The position numbers and the translations under genes were made by a program. Source: Filobasidium wieringae (taxonomy: Eukaryota > Basidiomycota > Tremellomycetes > Filobasidiales > Filobasidiaceae). From it: 64,000 nt of DNA. Positions 14,804-25,750 of this stretch are shown in pieces. Positions within the stretch are counted from its first letter, which is position 1, and each line of letters starts with the position of its first letter. The notes below the pieces were generated by a model. That model was not told where the DNA came from and did not search any database. It saw nothing but the letters and a program-made list of their open reading frames with translations. The stretch is taken from the NCBI GenBank assembly GCA_001600055.1, contig BCIV01000002.1, positions 190,287 through 254,286 of the forward strand, in the 5' to 3' direction.

Positions 14804-14864
14804 TAACGGCATTCCAGATTCGAGATCTGGAATGCCGTTATTGACCTAGCTAATAACAGCTAGT
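14804..14864. repeat. Two adjacent hairpins
   Basis: The arm TAACGGCATTCCAGAT (14804-14819) is repeated inverted at 14825-14840 with a 5-nt loop. A second hairpin follows directly: CTAGCT, AATAAC, AGCTAG (about 14847-14864). Both lie inside the segment bounded by the 20-bp direct repeats. Confidence 0.9.
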
Positions 14865-14943
14865 AGACTGTAGCGATCCCGGGCAAGATACTACGACACA
14901 CTATTAGTAATCACTTCAGTCGTACTTACAACTGTTAAAGTTG

Positions 14944-15082
14944 ACAGTTGACAGAAGTCCAAATTGTCAATTGGTGTTGAACGCGTTCAAAGTTCAACTT
15001 CATTTCTGTTCAACAGGCGTTCGTTCCTTGACGTCCTGGCGTTCAAGTTAAACTCGTGCCAACTCTAGCGACTGTCAACTGT
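14944..15082. repeat. Symmetric region with iterated GTTCAA / TTGAAC motifs
   Basis: The 11-mer acagttgacag (14944-14954) is repeated inverted at 15072-15082. Between them lie a perfect 14-bp palindrome TTGAACGCGTTCAA (14977-14990) and several further gttcaa copies. It resembles subterminal repeats or a protein-binding array. It lies downstream of the stop codon of the large minus-strand gene. Confidence 0.55.
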
Positions 15083-15238
15083 ATAGCGTTCCAACGGACG
15101 CCCCAGCGAACCACACACTAGATCAAATGTCTCAATCAGTGCGACTCGACAATACTTGTCATGGAAGCTATGTGACAGGTCGAACAAACGAGGCTGAACA
15201 GTATCACGTAACACCTCCAAAACATGCTTATTCCGCAA

Positions 15239-18193
15239 TTAACACGCTAAAGTAAGAGACTGCACATCTAACAATGCATGAAACCCATGCCACGCATCTT
15301 GCATCATGTATAATGCGGCGTTCTCACCGGTGGAGCACGAGCCGATAATTTTCTTGGCCTCACCAATGTTGCCGCACTCATCCGCAGCATATAAATAGAT
15401 GTCTCTCTCGTATGAAGAACTCAGGACCTCCAAGCGCGTTCCTACATCCTCGCTATCAAAGTTGGGGTGAATCCGACGCACATCTTCATGCATTCGGTTG
15501 CAAGCTAGCGGGATGTTCCTTGCCGCAATAATGAACGAACTCAGCATGGTGTCAGTACAAACTGGATCCTGTATCTGTTGGTACGTGTCACCGTCCAAGA
15601 AAACGATCACGGGCTGTTGTGATGTGGTCCTCGCCGGATGGCCCGTGCACCCGTTGAAAGTTACTCGGGCTCTCTTTTTCGGGGGGCTACACAGATCGAT
15701 TGCTGATTGCCACCAGTCTTTCCGAGGTGCGGGTTTTTCCAGGGATACATATTCCTGTTCTTGCTGTTCTGGACTCAATTCGTCACAGTTCGTTATCGAT
15801 CGTGACGGGGACGGAAATCGATCTAATAAAGGCCCCACCCGAACGTCAAGGATGAACGCCCTGAGTGAGGAAAGTAGGCGTTCAAAGACAACATGTTGCA
15901 GACGTATGGCGGTTTTGCCAGCGATCTGATACTGCTCGATCTCGATCAGAGCATCCTGGCGACCCGAGCTGCCGCACTGACGGTCCATGATTCCGTCATT
16001 GTGTGCCGCGATCGGTCGCGCCAACACATGGTCCACCCTAACGCACGGCAAGCGCTTGTTGCCCCATCTGATAGAGTTGAGCTCCATGACTAACATCGCG
16101 TCGGGATTGTGTTCTGTTGGGTGTAGTTTCCAACACCGGTAGAACAAGCCATCTATGAAGCTGATCATACAATCCGACTGCCTTCCCAGAGGAAAACTCA
16201 AATCCAGCCAATCCTCTAGGGTTTGCCATAACGAGACATCCCCAGTCAGACTGGGGATGAGCAAGCTTTCCTGTAGCGCCCTGGCGAACCGGTAGGGCAC
16301 GGTCTGCTAGGGCACGGTCTGCATGGTCACCAAAAGCATTTTGACTCCCTCACAATCCAACCGATCTTCAGGTAAGAGCGTCAACCATCGACAAGCGTTG
16401 TCCACTTCATCATACCGTCGAGAAAGGGACACCAGGTGACACACCGATCGAAGAGCTGACTGCATCGATCCAGAAGGCAGCTTCACTCCATCTGGCCATA
16501 CGCGCAACAGTTGTTCTGATAACTTTATAATGGCGTGATGTTGGTTGTCAGGCATATTGTCAGAAGACTCGGTTGCGGGATAATTCTGCCTGTGCATCGC
16601 ATCGATGTGACGTGCAAGATAGTCGAACAACATGTGCAGATCCGCACGGCGTTTGGGTATGTTTTTCAAGATATAACCCAACCCGATCTCCATTCTGGAG
16701 AGCGTTGGGTCGAACAACACTGAATGGAGTATCAGGGACTTGGCCTTCAGATTACCTTCAGCGGTGGTGGGTAGGAAGATGTATGCGCTCCACAATGGCG
16801 CGTTTCTTGATTGCTCACCGCCCAACGCTGGGATGGGGATGGCAGGTGAAAACGACCATGTCACCCAGAGTATGTAGTCTGCTTCCCTTACGATGTCTCT
16901 TCTCTCGCTCATGTATGTGGTTGGATGGTGATTTCTCGATCTGCTTATGAGCAAATTAAGGCCTTCCAAATGCACTACCTGACGGTCCAGAGGGCGCTCC
17001 TGTTGCACTGTATACTTGATGGCTTGTAGCGACATTATCTGCGTCGCAGCTGGCAGAGTGCCGAACGTCTGGTCAACGACGGCCGTCATCAAACGTGCGT
17101 CGTCCAGCCACCGATGTACTAATTGGCCTTTGCCAATGTGTATGCCAGCTGTGACCGAAGTGTTCCAAGTTTGGCAGGCAATGGCGTAGCCAACATCTCC
17201 ACACGGGCTTATCAAGGTGACCACACTACCTTGCGTCAATCTGCCGAATATATCGCGCAGTGGTAGTGAGTGTGTGGACGGTATATATTGCTGGTATGGC
17301 AACAGATAGAGGCAATTGCTATCAAGAACCCGTAGCGGTACGAGCTTCTTGGAGACACCGTAGGTTGCTGCTCGTGGTCTCAATCCCAGTGACTGGCGAC
17401 CGAACGTCAGGCATTCGTTTCGAAGTTTTACTCGCGGACTGGCAGCGGGATAGAGCAGGTATCTGCTCAGTATCGCTTTGGGGTCGAGCGGATGCGATCT
17501 CCCGGCCTTAGTATGAGCGAAGAGATACTTGATCAAGGCAATCGTAATTCTCAAGAGGCCAGCGATCTGCGACAATATAGCAGCTGCTGCATCCTCAGTG
17601 ATATCCTGTTTCCCCGTCCATCCTTGGATGGTACTGGAACCAAAGCGCCTCGACCATGTCTCACAGGCTCTGTGATCTGGGGCGATGTAGAAGTCCAGTT
17701 GAACACCCGTGCCACACGCCCGCGGCAACCCATGATCATCCAGTTGCAGGATGGTCACTCGCCAATGCTTGAATGGTTGTCCACCAGCACGTTGTGGCAG
17801 GCGTACATCAACGCATCGAATATCGGGCGACCGCTGCTGATGATAGCCCGGTGAGTCACTGGCCGAGTGCGTTGATCGATATTGCAGGAAGGTTTGCAAC
17901 CCTTGGCGGAGATAGACAGACTCCCCGGCTCTGACGAGGAAATTGTCGGTCAATGGTAGCAATTTACCAATTCCCTCTGCGTCCAAGTCAATCTTCTTAA
18001 GAAAGTTCTTCGCTGGCAGCAGTCCGGATGACATCTCGGTAGTTGCCGAACGGAGCAGAGGGTCAGACTTTAGAGATGGTATTCCTAACGGACGCATGTC
18101 CACAGGGATAGTCTCATACTCTTCCGACGCTGATCGCTTCCATTCCGCAAACTGTATCGAAGTTCGTGGGTATAGGTTCATTGTGGTTAACAT
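15239..18193 (-). pseudogene. Large unknown island protein, frame interrupted by one stop codon
   Basis: One continuous minus-strand frame of about 984 codons runs from ATG at 18193 to a stop at 15239, broken only by TAG at 16307-16309. At the break, the 15-mer CAGACCGTGCCCTAG is followed directly by CAGACCGTGCCCTAC. This indicates that a 15-bp tandem duplication with one substitution introduced the stop. The two halves are 628 and, from the next Met, 353 residues. I recognise no domain. The N-terminal half has mixed alpha/beta character and hydrophobic stretches; the C-terminal half has a basic stretch SPPKKRARV (about 15670) that could be a nuclear localisation signal. No intron is needed. 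It sits tail-out at the left edge of the island, behind the GIY-YIG-like gene, on the same strand. It could be a recent pseudogene, two separate proteins, or a readthrough case. Confidence 0.55.
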
Positions 18194-18283
18194 TTTAACT
18201 TGGCGTTCATACTTTTCTATCGCTTTGTGGCGATCTTGGATGGAAGCGTCTTCAGCTGTGGGTCCACCTGAGTCGTGTTCCCA

Positions 18284-19390
18284 TCAATTTGATTGACAAC
18301 ATCGCTTGAGAGTCCATGACAGCTGCTCACCTCTCTCATAGGCTGTAAATCTACGGTTGCCCCGCTCCGACTCGTACCTATCAGTTCGATGCCAAAGGGG
18401 ATATTCCGCGTTGGAGTCATCTTGCTGGATGCGGTGTATAGCCGGAATATGCACATCTTTGCCGTTGCCCCATGTGACTGGAGCATTTCCAGCCAGGAGT
18501 ATAAGAACCCCCTCAAGTAAGTGAGCTGTACCGCGGTCCATTGCTTCGCTATGGGCGAAGAGGATACAGCCAGGATCTACCTTCTTCAGCTGCTCGATCT
18601 GATGTCCAAGGGAGGATAATTCACTCATTGATGGCCCAGTACACCAGCTTGACGCGAATTGTGCCGAGCTCAATCTGCCAAGTGGAGCAGGCAAGCCGCA
18701 GGAGTGAGCCCAGTAAAGTACTATCTCGTGGTTCAATCAGCTGTAAGCTGTAAGACTAACCGACAAATAGTGAACCATGACTCCTCCACCTCAGTTCCGA
18801 ACCACGCATCCCCCTCTTCTGGCCAAGCGAATTTTGCATGAAAGGTTTTGTTATAGGATGTTTCCCAACCGGGTGCCTTGTTCTGGATCTTTCTATAATC
18901 CTTCATTCTGCCTTGCAGACCTCCTCGTTGCGCTCCTATACCAGATCCGATGTACATCATATGATGGCAGACACCAGTCTCAGGATGTCGCCGTGTTATG
19001 CTACGCCCATACATCCCATGAGGGCTAAGACCGACCATACGACCATCCATGGGATTGTTGCCTCCAAGTTCCTTCACTCGTGCCTGTGACATCCTTCCTA
19101 AAGCGACGGCTTCACTCAGTATTGCAACTCCTGTTTCGAAACCTTGTAGTTGCGATATCCATTCATAGGTTTGCTCCGATCCACCTTTGACATTGATGAA
19201 CGCCGTGATCTCTGGACCAGGATGAGTTTGTTGACATATCTCCCCAGCTACTTCAACTGCACGCAACAGCCGTTGCTTTTCATAGCGACACATTAGTTAT
19301 CAAGCGCTATCGAACACGATTGAATCTTACAGGGTGAGCGAGTTGTTTGACCACGCGGTCAGAGTCTTTTTGTAGAATGTGGTCTAACAT
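18284..19390 (-). CDS. GIY-YIG-like nuclease domain protein
   Basis: Predicted nuclease-type protein of about 330 residues in three exons. The start at 19390 (MLDHILQKD) is followed by an intron of about 50 nt joining LAHP to QRLLRAVEVAG. The second exon holds the motif MMYIGSGIGAQRGGLQGRMK, which matches the YIG strand and conserved Arg helix of GIY-YIG domains. A 65-nt intron (GTGGAG to CCACGAG) joins AWFGTE to IVLYWAHSCGLP, putting a Glu and a Tyr where the family has its metal-binding Glu region. The C-terminal part has no recognised domain. The protein is not a classic Slx1. It is divergent from the UDG-like gene, with a 435-bp shared upstream region that contains an (AGT)n tract. Function within the island is unknown; host repair or element mobility are both possible. 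Confidence 0.55.
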
Positions 19391-19473
19391 TGTCGCCACT
19401 GAGATCGAGGATGGATATGTAGCAATCCTGCTTGGGATTACACTATGAGAAGGCCTGAATTCGAATGTTGTGC

Positions 19474-19512
<39 letters not shown>

Positions 19513-19825
19513 TGCGCAGTAGTCGTGTGACTGCAGTCGTGTCCGTCCAGTTGACTGGTGTTACACCTGAAATCGCGCTAAGTAAGCCTCCGTACGGAAT
19601 CAACAAAAGAGTTTTATGTGGATGATTATGTTGCGCTTCCTTTTGGTACGTGACAAAATTCGATCCTCAACGTCCTGAGTAGTAGTAATCTAAAGGATAA
19701 TTGGACGGGTATCATACTACTACTTCATCGTCCTGATTGTAGCTCATTATCTCTCAAGAACATACATCATCGCATACTTCGTCTCAACCAAGCAATCTTC
19801 TCAGACGACGAACAACAATCACACC
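19391..19825. promoter_or_regulatory. Divergent upstream region with an (AGT)13 microsatellite
   Basis: The 435 bases between two divergent island genes presumably hold both promoters. An AGT trinucleotide run of about 13 copies lies at 19474-19512, roughly 85 bases upstream of the GIY-YIG-like start. If the start were placed further upstream, it would encode poly-Tyr, which I consider unlikely. Confidence 0.5.
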
Positions 19826-22800
19826 ATGTCAGCCCTGCCAAATAAGAATTTGATCAAATCGTACAAGAATTCGGCGATGCATCGTGAGCGAATAGAGAGC
19901 GGACAAACGACTGCAGACCGTGACAGAAGGATCGAGGCTCTACATCAGTCGGGGATGTTCAAGCAAGCAGTCGACGAGGCTCGAGAAGCTGCCGTTTACC
20001 GGGAAATTGCCGTAAGACTCGGGTCGGGACTAAAGGACCGGTGAGCCTTCAGTAAAGCGGCCGATACATGCTCAAGAGCTGAATGATCGCTGGCCCTTTC
20101 ACCACGACAGGTTGTATCGTATAGCTGACATCAGGCAGCAGCGACGTCCAGACGAGGCTCTTATCCAGAGGATCACCGGCATCAAGAGGCTTTCCGAGTG
20201 GCTCTCAGCGTTTATAGTTTCACCATACACTACATCGCCCCAGGACTATCCGGCTCTAGTTCCATCTGCCAAATCGACTAAGAAGAGCGAGACTCGCTTT
20301 CAGGCGTACATCAGGGTATTCCACACGACTGCCGAGGAGGAAATCACCAGTCTCACTGAATTCCTGAAGATGTATCCGGGCTACTCCCCTAATATAAGCC
20401 CCAAGATCGTCATTCTCCAACGACTTATTGCCAATTCAGGCCAGCCAGGCTTGCGTATATGGAGTCATTACATGGGGCAAACAATACGAACTGATCCATT
20501 TGGACGGGCCACAAGGACGCCAACATCTAAGCCGGTCAGCATGATGGACAAGTGGGTCGCTTTTACTGGACGGCAGTATGATCCTTATGAGATCATCGAC
20601 TTTGGGGAAACGCTAAAGACAGGTCCCAGTCCCAGAGCAGACATATTGTGGCTTGGTCGCCCGGATCTGTGGGAGATCGAGTATGTGTTGGTTTTGGCTA
20701 CCGACTCGGCGATGAACTCTGCTACAGGCGGCATGCCCCAAATTAACTACGTCCTCGACGAACACCTGAAGCTCAATGTGATACGCAGAGTTGTTGAACG
20801 AGCAAACTCCTTGAAGGAACAACCGACTACCGTTGAATGTTACAATCCGGAGGTAGAGGAGCATTTCATGGAAATGGTTCGCACCTACAAGGCCACCAAT
20901 GACCACCCCGTTATCTCTGAAAGGGGAATACGTTCCGCTATCGATTCCGCCTCTCAACGGTGTGTCTTTGCGGATGGGTCATCGAAGCTGGGTATACTAG
21001 GCTCAGACGTACCTTTACGAGATGCTGAGGGTATCAGCGCTTGGTGGAATATCCATTCGGGTCCATCCGGCAAACTCTGGCGGCATGTGTTTGACAGCTC
21101 AAGAGGTCAAAGTAAGAGTACGAGGTTTTTGGAAGGATTTGCCAACATGACCCCGGAACATATCGCTGGTAATTAGCTCCTTCAATCCCCGTTCCGCGTC
21201 TAGACGTACTGATCTTGGTATACCTGCCTGTAGAAAATTATGGTTTCTTTACAGACGTATTCTGTGTTACTACATTACACAACGACGTCTCCTATGCAGG
21301 CCAGTCAGTTCATAAACTTTTGACTATCCTCAAGCCTAGAGTCCTCTGTGCCCTCGGCGGTCAAGCCGGCAGGTTGCTTGAACTGAACCTGCTTACAAAT
21401 ACATACGGTACAGCTACCAACAGCATCACATGGTCCAGCTTGGGTAGAGGGGCGACTCCTATCGATGATGCGGGCAAGCTTACAATCAACAGATGTGGAG
21501 AACATCTCTTCATCACGATAAACGTGCCGCACCCTGGATATTTTGCATATAATCCCGCATTTCAAGCTGTACTATTCCCTCTCTACTCCACGTGCACGAG
21601 CTTGGTCATCCTGGCCCAGGCTCTGGTCGCTAGTTTGCCACGTTGGAACAGTACTGATGTCCACCAGGCATTTCAAGTGATTTGCGCTCTCAACACACAA
21701 ACCGGGCTCGAAGAGCAGATATCATCCATTCGCCAACGAGCGAGAGCCTTGATCGCAGAGACAAACGCAATCTCAAGTCTATCCAAGTCGGTGGACGTTG
21801 ACAAGTTTGATCGTATCAGTGCGTCAAGGCAACAGGTGAAGCAAAATATCACGGACCGCCAGCTAGTAGCTATAGGCAAACCTGAAAGCGCTGAACGGCG
21901 GGAACAAATCGAAACCATATCACAGCTTCATGCCAGCGCATTAGATTTCAGTATGGAAACTCACTCCTTTGCTAGAGGTACGGCTGAATGGAAGAATGCG
22001 TTAATGAGCACACCCGAGGGTAAGGCTTTGTCATACTCGCTGAACGCCAAGACAGGGGCCAAGACGCGAGAGGATATGCACGGTGACATGGCCAAGGCCA
22101 GAGAATCGATTGATCACTCAAAGAAAACCTCACTGGCCGCGGCTAGAGGACCTTGGCCATCCTATGGGGGCGGCAATAACCCTACTCTTCAGGAGGCGTT
22201 GGATTGGGTCACCGACGCAGGTGCACCAAGAAACGAGAAACGTCAGAATAAGAGATCAAGATCCTCGATCCTTTATTGTCATTGCAAATCTTGCGGTGCA
22301 AAGGGGCTGGTTCGCAGCAATACGGCTAAGCACATGTGCTTGAAGGACGGTGTGCGTCAAAAGGGGGTAACTATATCGAGTACTTCAAATCAGGTATACC
22401 ACCATCGAGTACTGATACCAACAGAGCTCTATTATACCGGTTTTCAGCCGGAACTGGCAGAGATGATCAGGATCCCACGCTATCAGCAAGATTGGAGACA
22501 CGCCCCTCATGCTGGACCCTCCTCTCACGCTGGACCCTCATCTTCTGCTGCGTCCGAAGAGCTATGGCTGTGGAGTTTAGTCTCCCTAGATTCAGGTACG
22601 TCCGAAGAACGAGAAGCATGGGCAAGGTAAGCTCTCCATGAATATACAGAGGCTGTTAAAGCTGTTAGTTGCTGAATATCAACTCAAATCGATCTGGTCA
22701 GGTTCCAGATCGAGTGCATGGAAACCTTCATCTCGGAGGCGAATGTTAAAGGTGGAACATTCCAGAATGCAACCAAAAAGATCAACAAGAAATTTCAAGA

Positions 22801-22846
22801 CCTGTGCAAACGGTTCCTGACATTGCTGAAGCGTAAAATCAATTAG
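19826..22846 (+). CDS. Island protein with uracil-DNA-glycosylase-like motifs and a zinc-finger-like motif
   Basis: A long protein of about 930 residues in four exons; the introns (near 20042, 21170 and 22629) all splice in frame. The middle region, just after the second intron, contains LKPRVLCALGGQAGRLLE and, about 65 residues on, ITINVPHPGYFAYN. In uracil-DNA-glycosylase-fold enzymes a 'kP..vvaLG..A' strand and a later 'HP' strand occur in this order, so a UDG-like fold is proposed. The catalytic GxDPY-type motif was not identified. A Cys/His cluster YCHCKSCGAKGLVRSN, then KHMC (about 22275-22340), resembles a BED-like DNA-binding finger. The C-terminus is Lys-rich. The N-terminal 350 residues match nothing I know. 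The gene is divergent from the GIY-YIG-like gene. The gene call is strong; the functional reading is tentative. Confidence 0.6.
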
Positions 22847-22861
22847 ATCGTGGAAATTGTA

Positions 22862-22935
22862 GCAAGACTAAGAGGTAACAGGTGGATGAGCACCGCGTCC
22901 GCGACGCGGTGCACCAGACGCAAGACTAAGAGGTA
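22862..22935. repeat. 16-bp direct repeats flanking a GC-rich hairpin
   Basis: The 16-mer gcaagactaagaggta occurs at 22862-22877 and 22920-22935. Between them lies a 10-bp-arm hairpin, GCACCGCGTC, CGC, GACGCGGTGC (22890-22912). It begins 16 bases after the stop codon of the UDG-like gene and copies, in miniature, the layout at 14612-14925. Confidence 0.85.
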
Positions 22936-23082
22936 GAATTATTGTATCTCCATTTGAATGCCGCTTCATACAACTTCTATCAGCTTTTCTGCCATGCACG
23001 TTGCCTTCCTTTTTGCCCTTCACGTTGTTTTCTTTTTGCCCTTCACGTTGCCCTTCATACGCTTAAATAGACCATTCCCGCT

Positions 23083-23195
23083 GTCCGTCACCCCCCTATT
23101 CCCACTGTCCGTCACCCCGCCCGTCACCCCCCTATTCCCACTGTCTGTCACCCCGCCCGTCACCCCGCTACTCCCACTGTCTGTATCCCATCCGC
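23083..23195. repeat. Pyrimidine-rich minisatellite
   Basis: Several imperfect copies of a unit built from cactgtccgtcaccccgccc and gtcacccccctattcc are arranged in tandem. On the minus strand they encode a Gly-Val-Thr-Asp-Ser-Gly-Asn repeat in an open frame of 132 codons (23020-23418), which I regard as a by-product. The rest of 22936-23663 holds nothing recognised. Confidence 0.8.
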
Positions 23196-23663
23196 TCTCA
23201 CCTGTTTCCCCTATATAAGCATCGTGCAACAAGTCAAGCGTCAATACTGGTGACTGACCCAGACTACTCCTTGCCTTGATCATCCTCCAGATCATAGGTT
23301 CCGTGGGCGGCATATGAGCCAAGATGAAACAGTTTGATATGCTTGTAAGGTTGACGGTTTGATCCAGACTTGAGCAACGAAATATGAAACTTCCACATGA
23401 ACGTTCAAAACGTGACATTGTTAACCCTGTGACGTTTGCTGGTGTTGATATGACTCACACTTGAATAGATTTGCGGCTGTATGGGACTCTCTATTTTGGA
23501 CGTGTTCGTGACCGAGTATAGTCAGTCATCCAGTATAGGTAGAGCATCTTCATAGCTTATCCGTTGAAACATTATCTACCTAATGCTGTCGGAAGCTAAT
23601 CACATTCGTCATCAGACCTTTTACAATGTATATATCATTGAGAATTATCGACTTAGTCGTCGT

Positions 23664-23987
23664 TTAAGAAAGTGCAGTCCACTCCCCTCGGTGTCTCGCT
23701 TCAATCACTGCTTGGACCATCCCATTCAAGTCACCACATACGAGTCGCAGCCGCCGTGATTTGGATTCCATGGGGTTATCGTAGTGGTGAAGTGTTGCTG
23801 AGGAGTCGTTGAGCGTCCAGTCCGGATCTATAGGTGGGTCCAAGCCGAAAAGCTGTCCTCCTTGATATGTTATATACATTATTACTTTCCAAAAGGGTTC
23901 TAGTGTAGAGTCAGGTTTCAAACTTCGAACAACCCGATGAACGGAAAGAATCGCCGTCGATCGAATTGCATACCCAATGCCGGACAC
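23664..23987 (-). CDS. Possible small protein or terminal exon, 107 residues
   Basis: An open minus-strand frame with a protein-like composition (FWKVIMYITYQGGQLFGLDP, ESKSRRLRLVCGDLNGMVQ) that overlaps the OTU gene start by 11 bases head to head. No family is recognised. It may be a real short gene, part of a longer spliced gene, or chance. Confidence 0.25.
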   Translation of the reverse strand: MSGIGYAIRSTAILSVHRVVRSLKPDSTLEPFWKVIMYITYQGGQLFGLDPPIDPDWTLNDSSATLHHYDNPMESKSRRLRLVCGDLNGMVQAVIEARHRGEWTALS

Positions 23988-25750
23988 GAATACACTGGTG
24001 CTTCAACGTCCTCGGGAATCTTACTGCAACAATCAAGATGGCATAGAGCGGCACTCAAAGAAGGTTGCCAATTGGATATCACATGCTTATCGGAGCCTAG
24101 GCTTGCCAGAATCGCTGCAGAGCCAAGTAAGTCGCCAGTATGTTGTTAGGCAACCTTTTATATCCCAGATGTTGATCCTTCATCTTGATGAGAAGGCCGT
24201 GCTCAATAAAATCTGCTCTTTGACTCCCCCAACGTCTACATCTTCACCTATATCTTCCGATACTTTATCTCAACAAGAGTGGGCTCGATGTCACGGTATC
24301 ATTGTACATAGTATGCTCTATAAGGGGGCATATTATCTACCCCCGGGCACATCTCCCTTGCAAGACATCCCTTCGGGTATCCCTATCTGCTCTACATGCT
24401 GGCAATCCCACCCAACAACTGAAGACCTCAAGCGACATTCAGATCTTTACATGCCTAAGCCGGTCGAGTTGTTGCAACGGTGGCTCTGGTGGAACTTCTA
24501 CAAGGAGCATGATCGACGGCAGCATGTTTTGATTTGGTTGAATCACAGGTGTCACGTCGGGACCCTAACAAAAGTCTATGCTTGTGTCCCTACCGGAGGG
24601 ACAAAGACCGAGAAGGATAACAGGGATAACCTCCTTCGCCAGGCCATACGACACCAATTCTACGTCGATAATCCAGGGTTTCCTCCTCCTCCTGCCTACC
24701 CTTTCTTGCACTACAAGGTCGATATCCTCGAGGAAAACTTCGAGAGCCTGCCCACAGCAACCGGCCAAGTTGATTGGAAATTGATCGCCTCGGAATCGAG
24801 GAAGAGATGCGAGCGTGAAGTCCCTATAGATGCGGCCTATGATACTTCCAAGGGACCGGAGGAGAGTGCCAAGGGGATCGAGAAGGAGGTGAGTTTCGAG
24901 TTGGAAACGTCCAGACGCATGTTACATGTTGTAGCGGAATGCTGATATCAAACATTTCCTTCTATTCAAGGCACCGCTTGTATCAGTGTTGCAAGATGAT
25001 CTGAGCCAGGCGATAATAGAGCTTGAGGAATATCATAACCAGGTTCAGCTCCTGGAACAACGAAACCGGGAGCTAGTTCAAGATCGAAGCAAGATGATGA
25101 ACAACGACCGGGATTGGGAATCAAAATATCGGGTTCTGAAATCTAAAATAGCTCGCAAGGTTGTTGAGGACAGCGGTCTCACCCTGACAGATGGCAAATC
25201 TAAACGGTTTCACAGGCCTTTCGACACCTTGCCCACCCTGACAGATGGCAATTGTATGGTGGACGCGATCCTGCGTTCCATGGGATCACCAGGGAATAGT
25301 AGCAGGGTATGCGAAATGGTCAGACGCAACGCTTATCTGATAGCTATGGGCTCGAATCCATCAATCTCCATCCTGCGATCGAACTATACTGGAAATCATT
25401 TGTCATCATCCTGGGCCGACAAGATGAGTGAATTCGTGAAACCAGGGACATGGCTAGATCACACGCATCTGCTTGTCTTACAAGTAGTGTTCGACATCCA
25501 AGTCCGAATTCACTGTCCCCCAGCTGTTGCCACCTTTGCCGATGCAATCTCCATCTTGGACGGGAGACCCATTATTGATCTCGTCTACGCACAGAACCAT
25601 TACCTTGGTACCACTTGTCCAAGTGCAAGTCTAAGTCTACGGCCTGGATGGACGGTCTATGGGTCTCGATATCATGGAAATACAACATTCCAATATCTGT
25701 TCGGTGGGTCGGTCGTTCACATGGCGATATACCTAAGACTGTACAGTTGA
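23977..25750 (+). CDS. OTU-family cysteine protease-like protein
   Basis: About 560 residues in two main exons, joined by a GT-AG intron (about 24889-24970) that links GIEKE to APLVSVLQ. A coiled coil follows (LEEYHNQVQLLEQRNRELVQ). The C-terminal domain carries the OTU signature. LTDGNCMVDAILRSM holds the Asp and nucleophile Cys, WLDHTHLLVLQVVFDIQVRI matches the central strands, and IDLVYAQNHYLG ends with the catalytic His. OTU proteins cleave ubiquitin or related linkages and are also carried by several transposable-element families and viruses. The N-terminal half has a Cys/His cluster CSTCWQSHPTTEDLKRH (about 24395), possibly zinc-binding, and no other known domain. The start at 23977 is tentative, and the last 40 residues may belong to a different exon arrangement. 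It is the rightmost recognised gene of the island. Confidence 0.65.

Larger units (their letters stand above)
14612..14925. repeat. 20-bp perfect direct repeats flanking a palindromic segment
   Basis: The 20-mer agtaatcacttcagtcgtac occurs at 14612-14631 and again, identically, at 14906-14925. The left copy is the anticodon and intron part of the tRNA-Phe-like sequence; the right copy has no tRNA around it. The 274 bases between them hold three inverted repeats. This looks like a target-site duplication or an attachment-site pair of an inserted element (inference). Confidence 0.75.

Noticed and set aside
19391..19606. Extension of the GIY-YIG-like gene through a poly-Tyr stretch
   Set aside because: The Tyr run is only the translation of an (AGT)n microsatellite. 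The ATG at 19390 lies downstream of it and fits the following exon.
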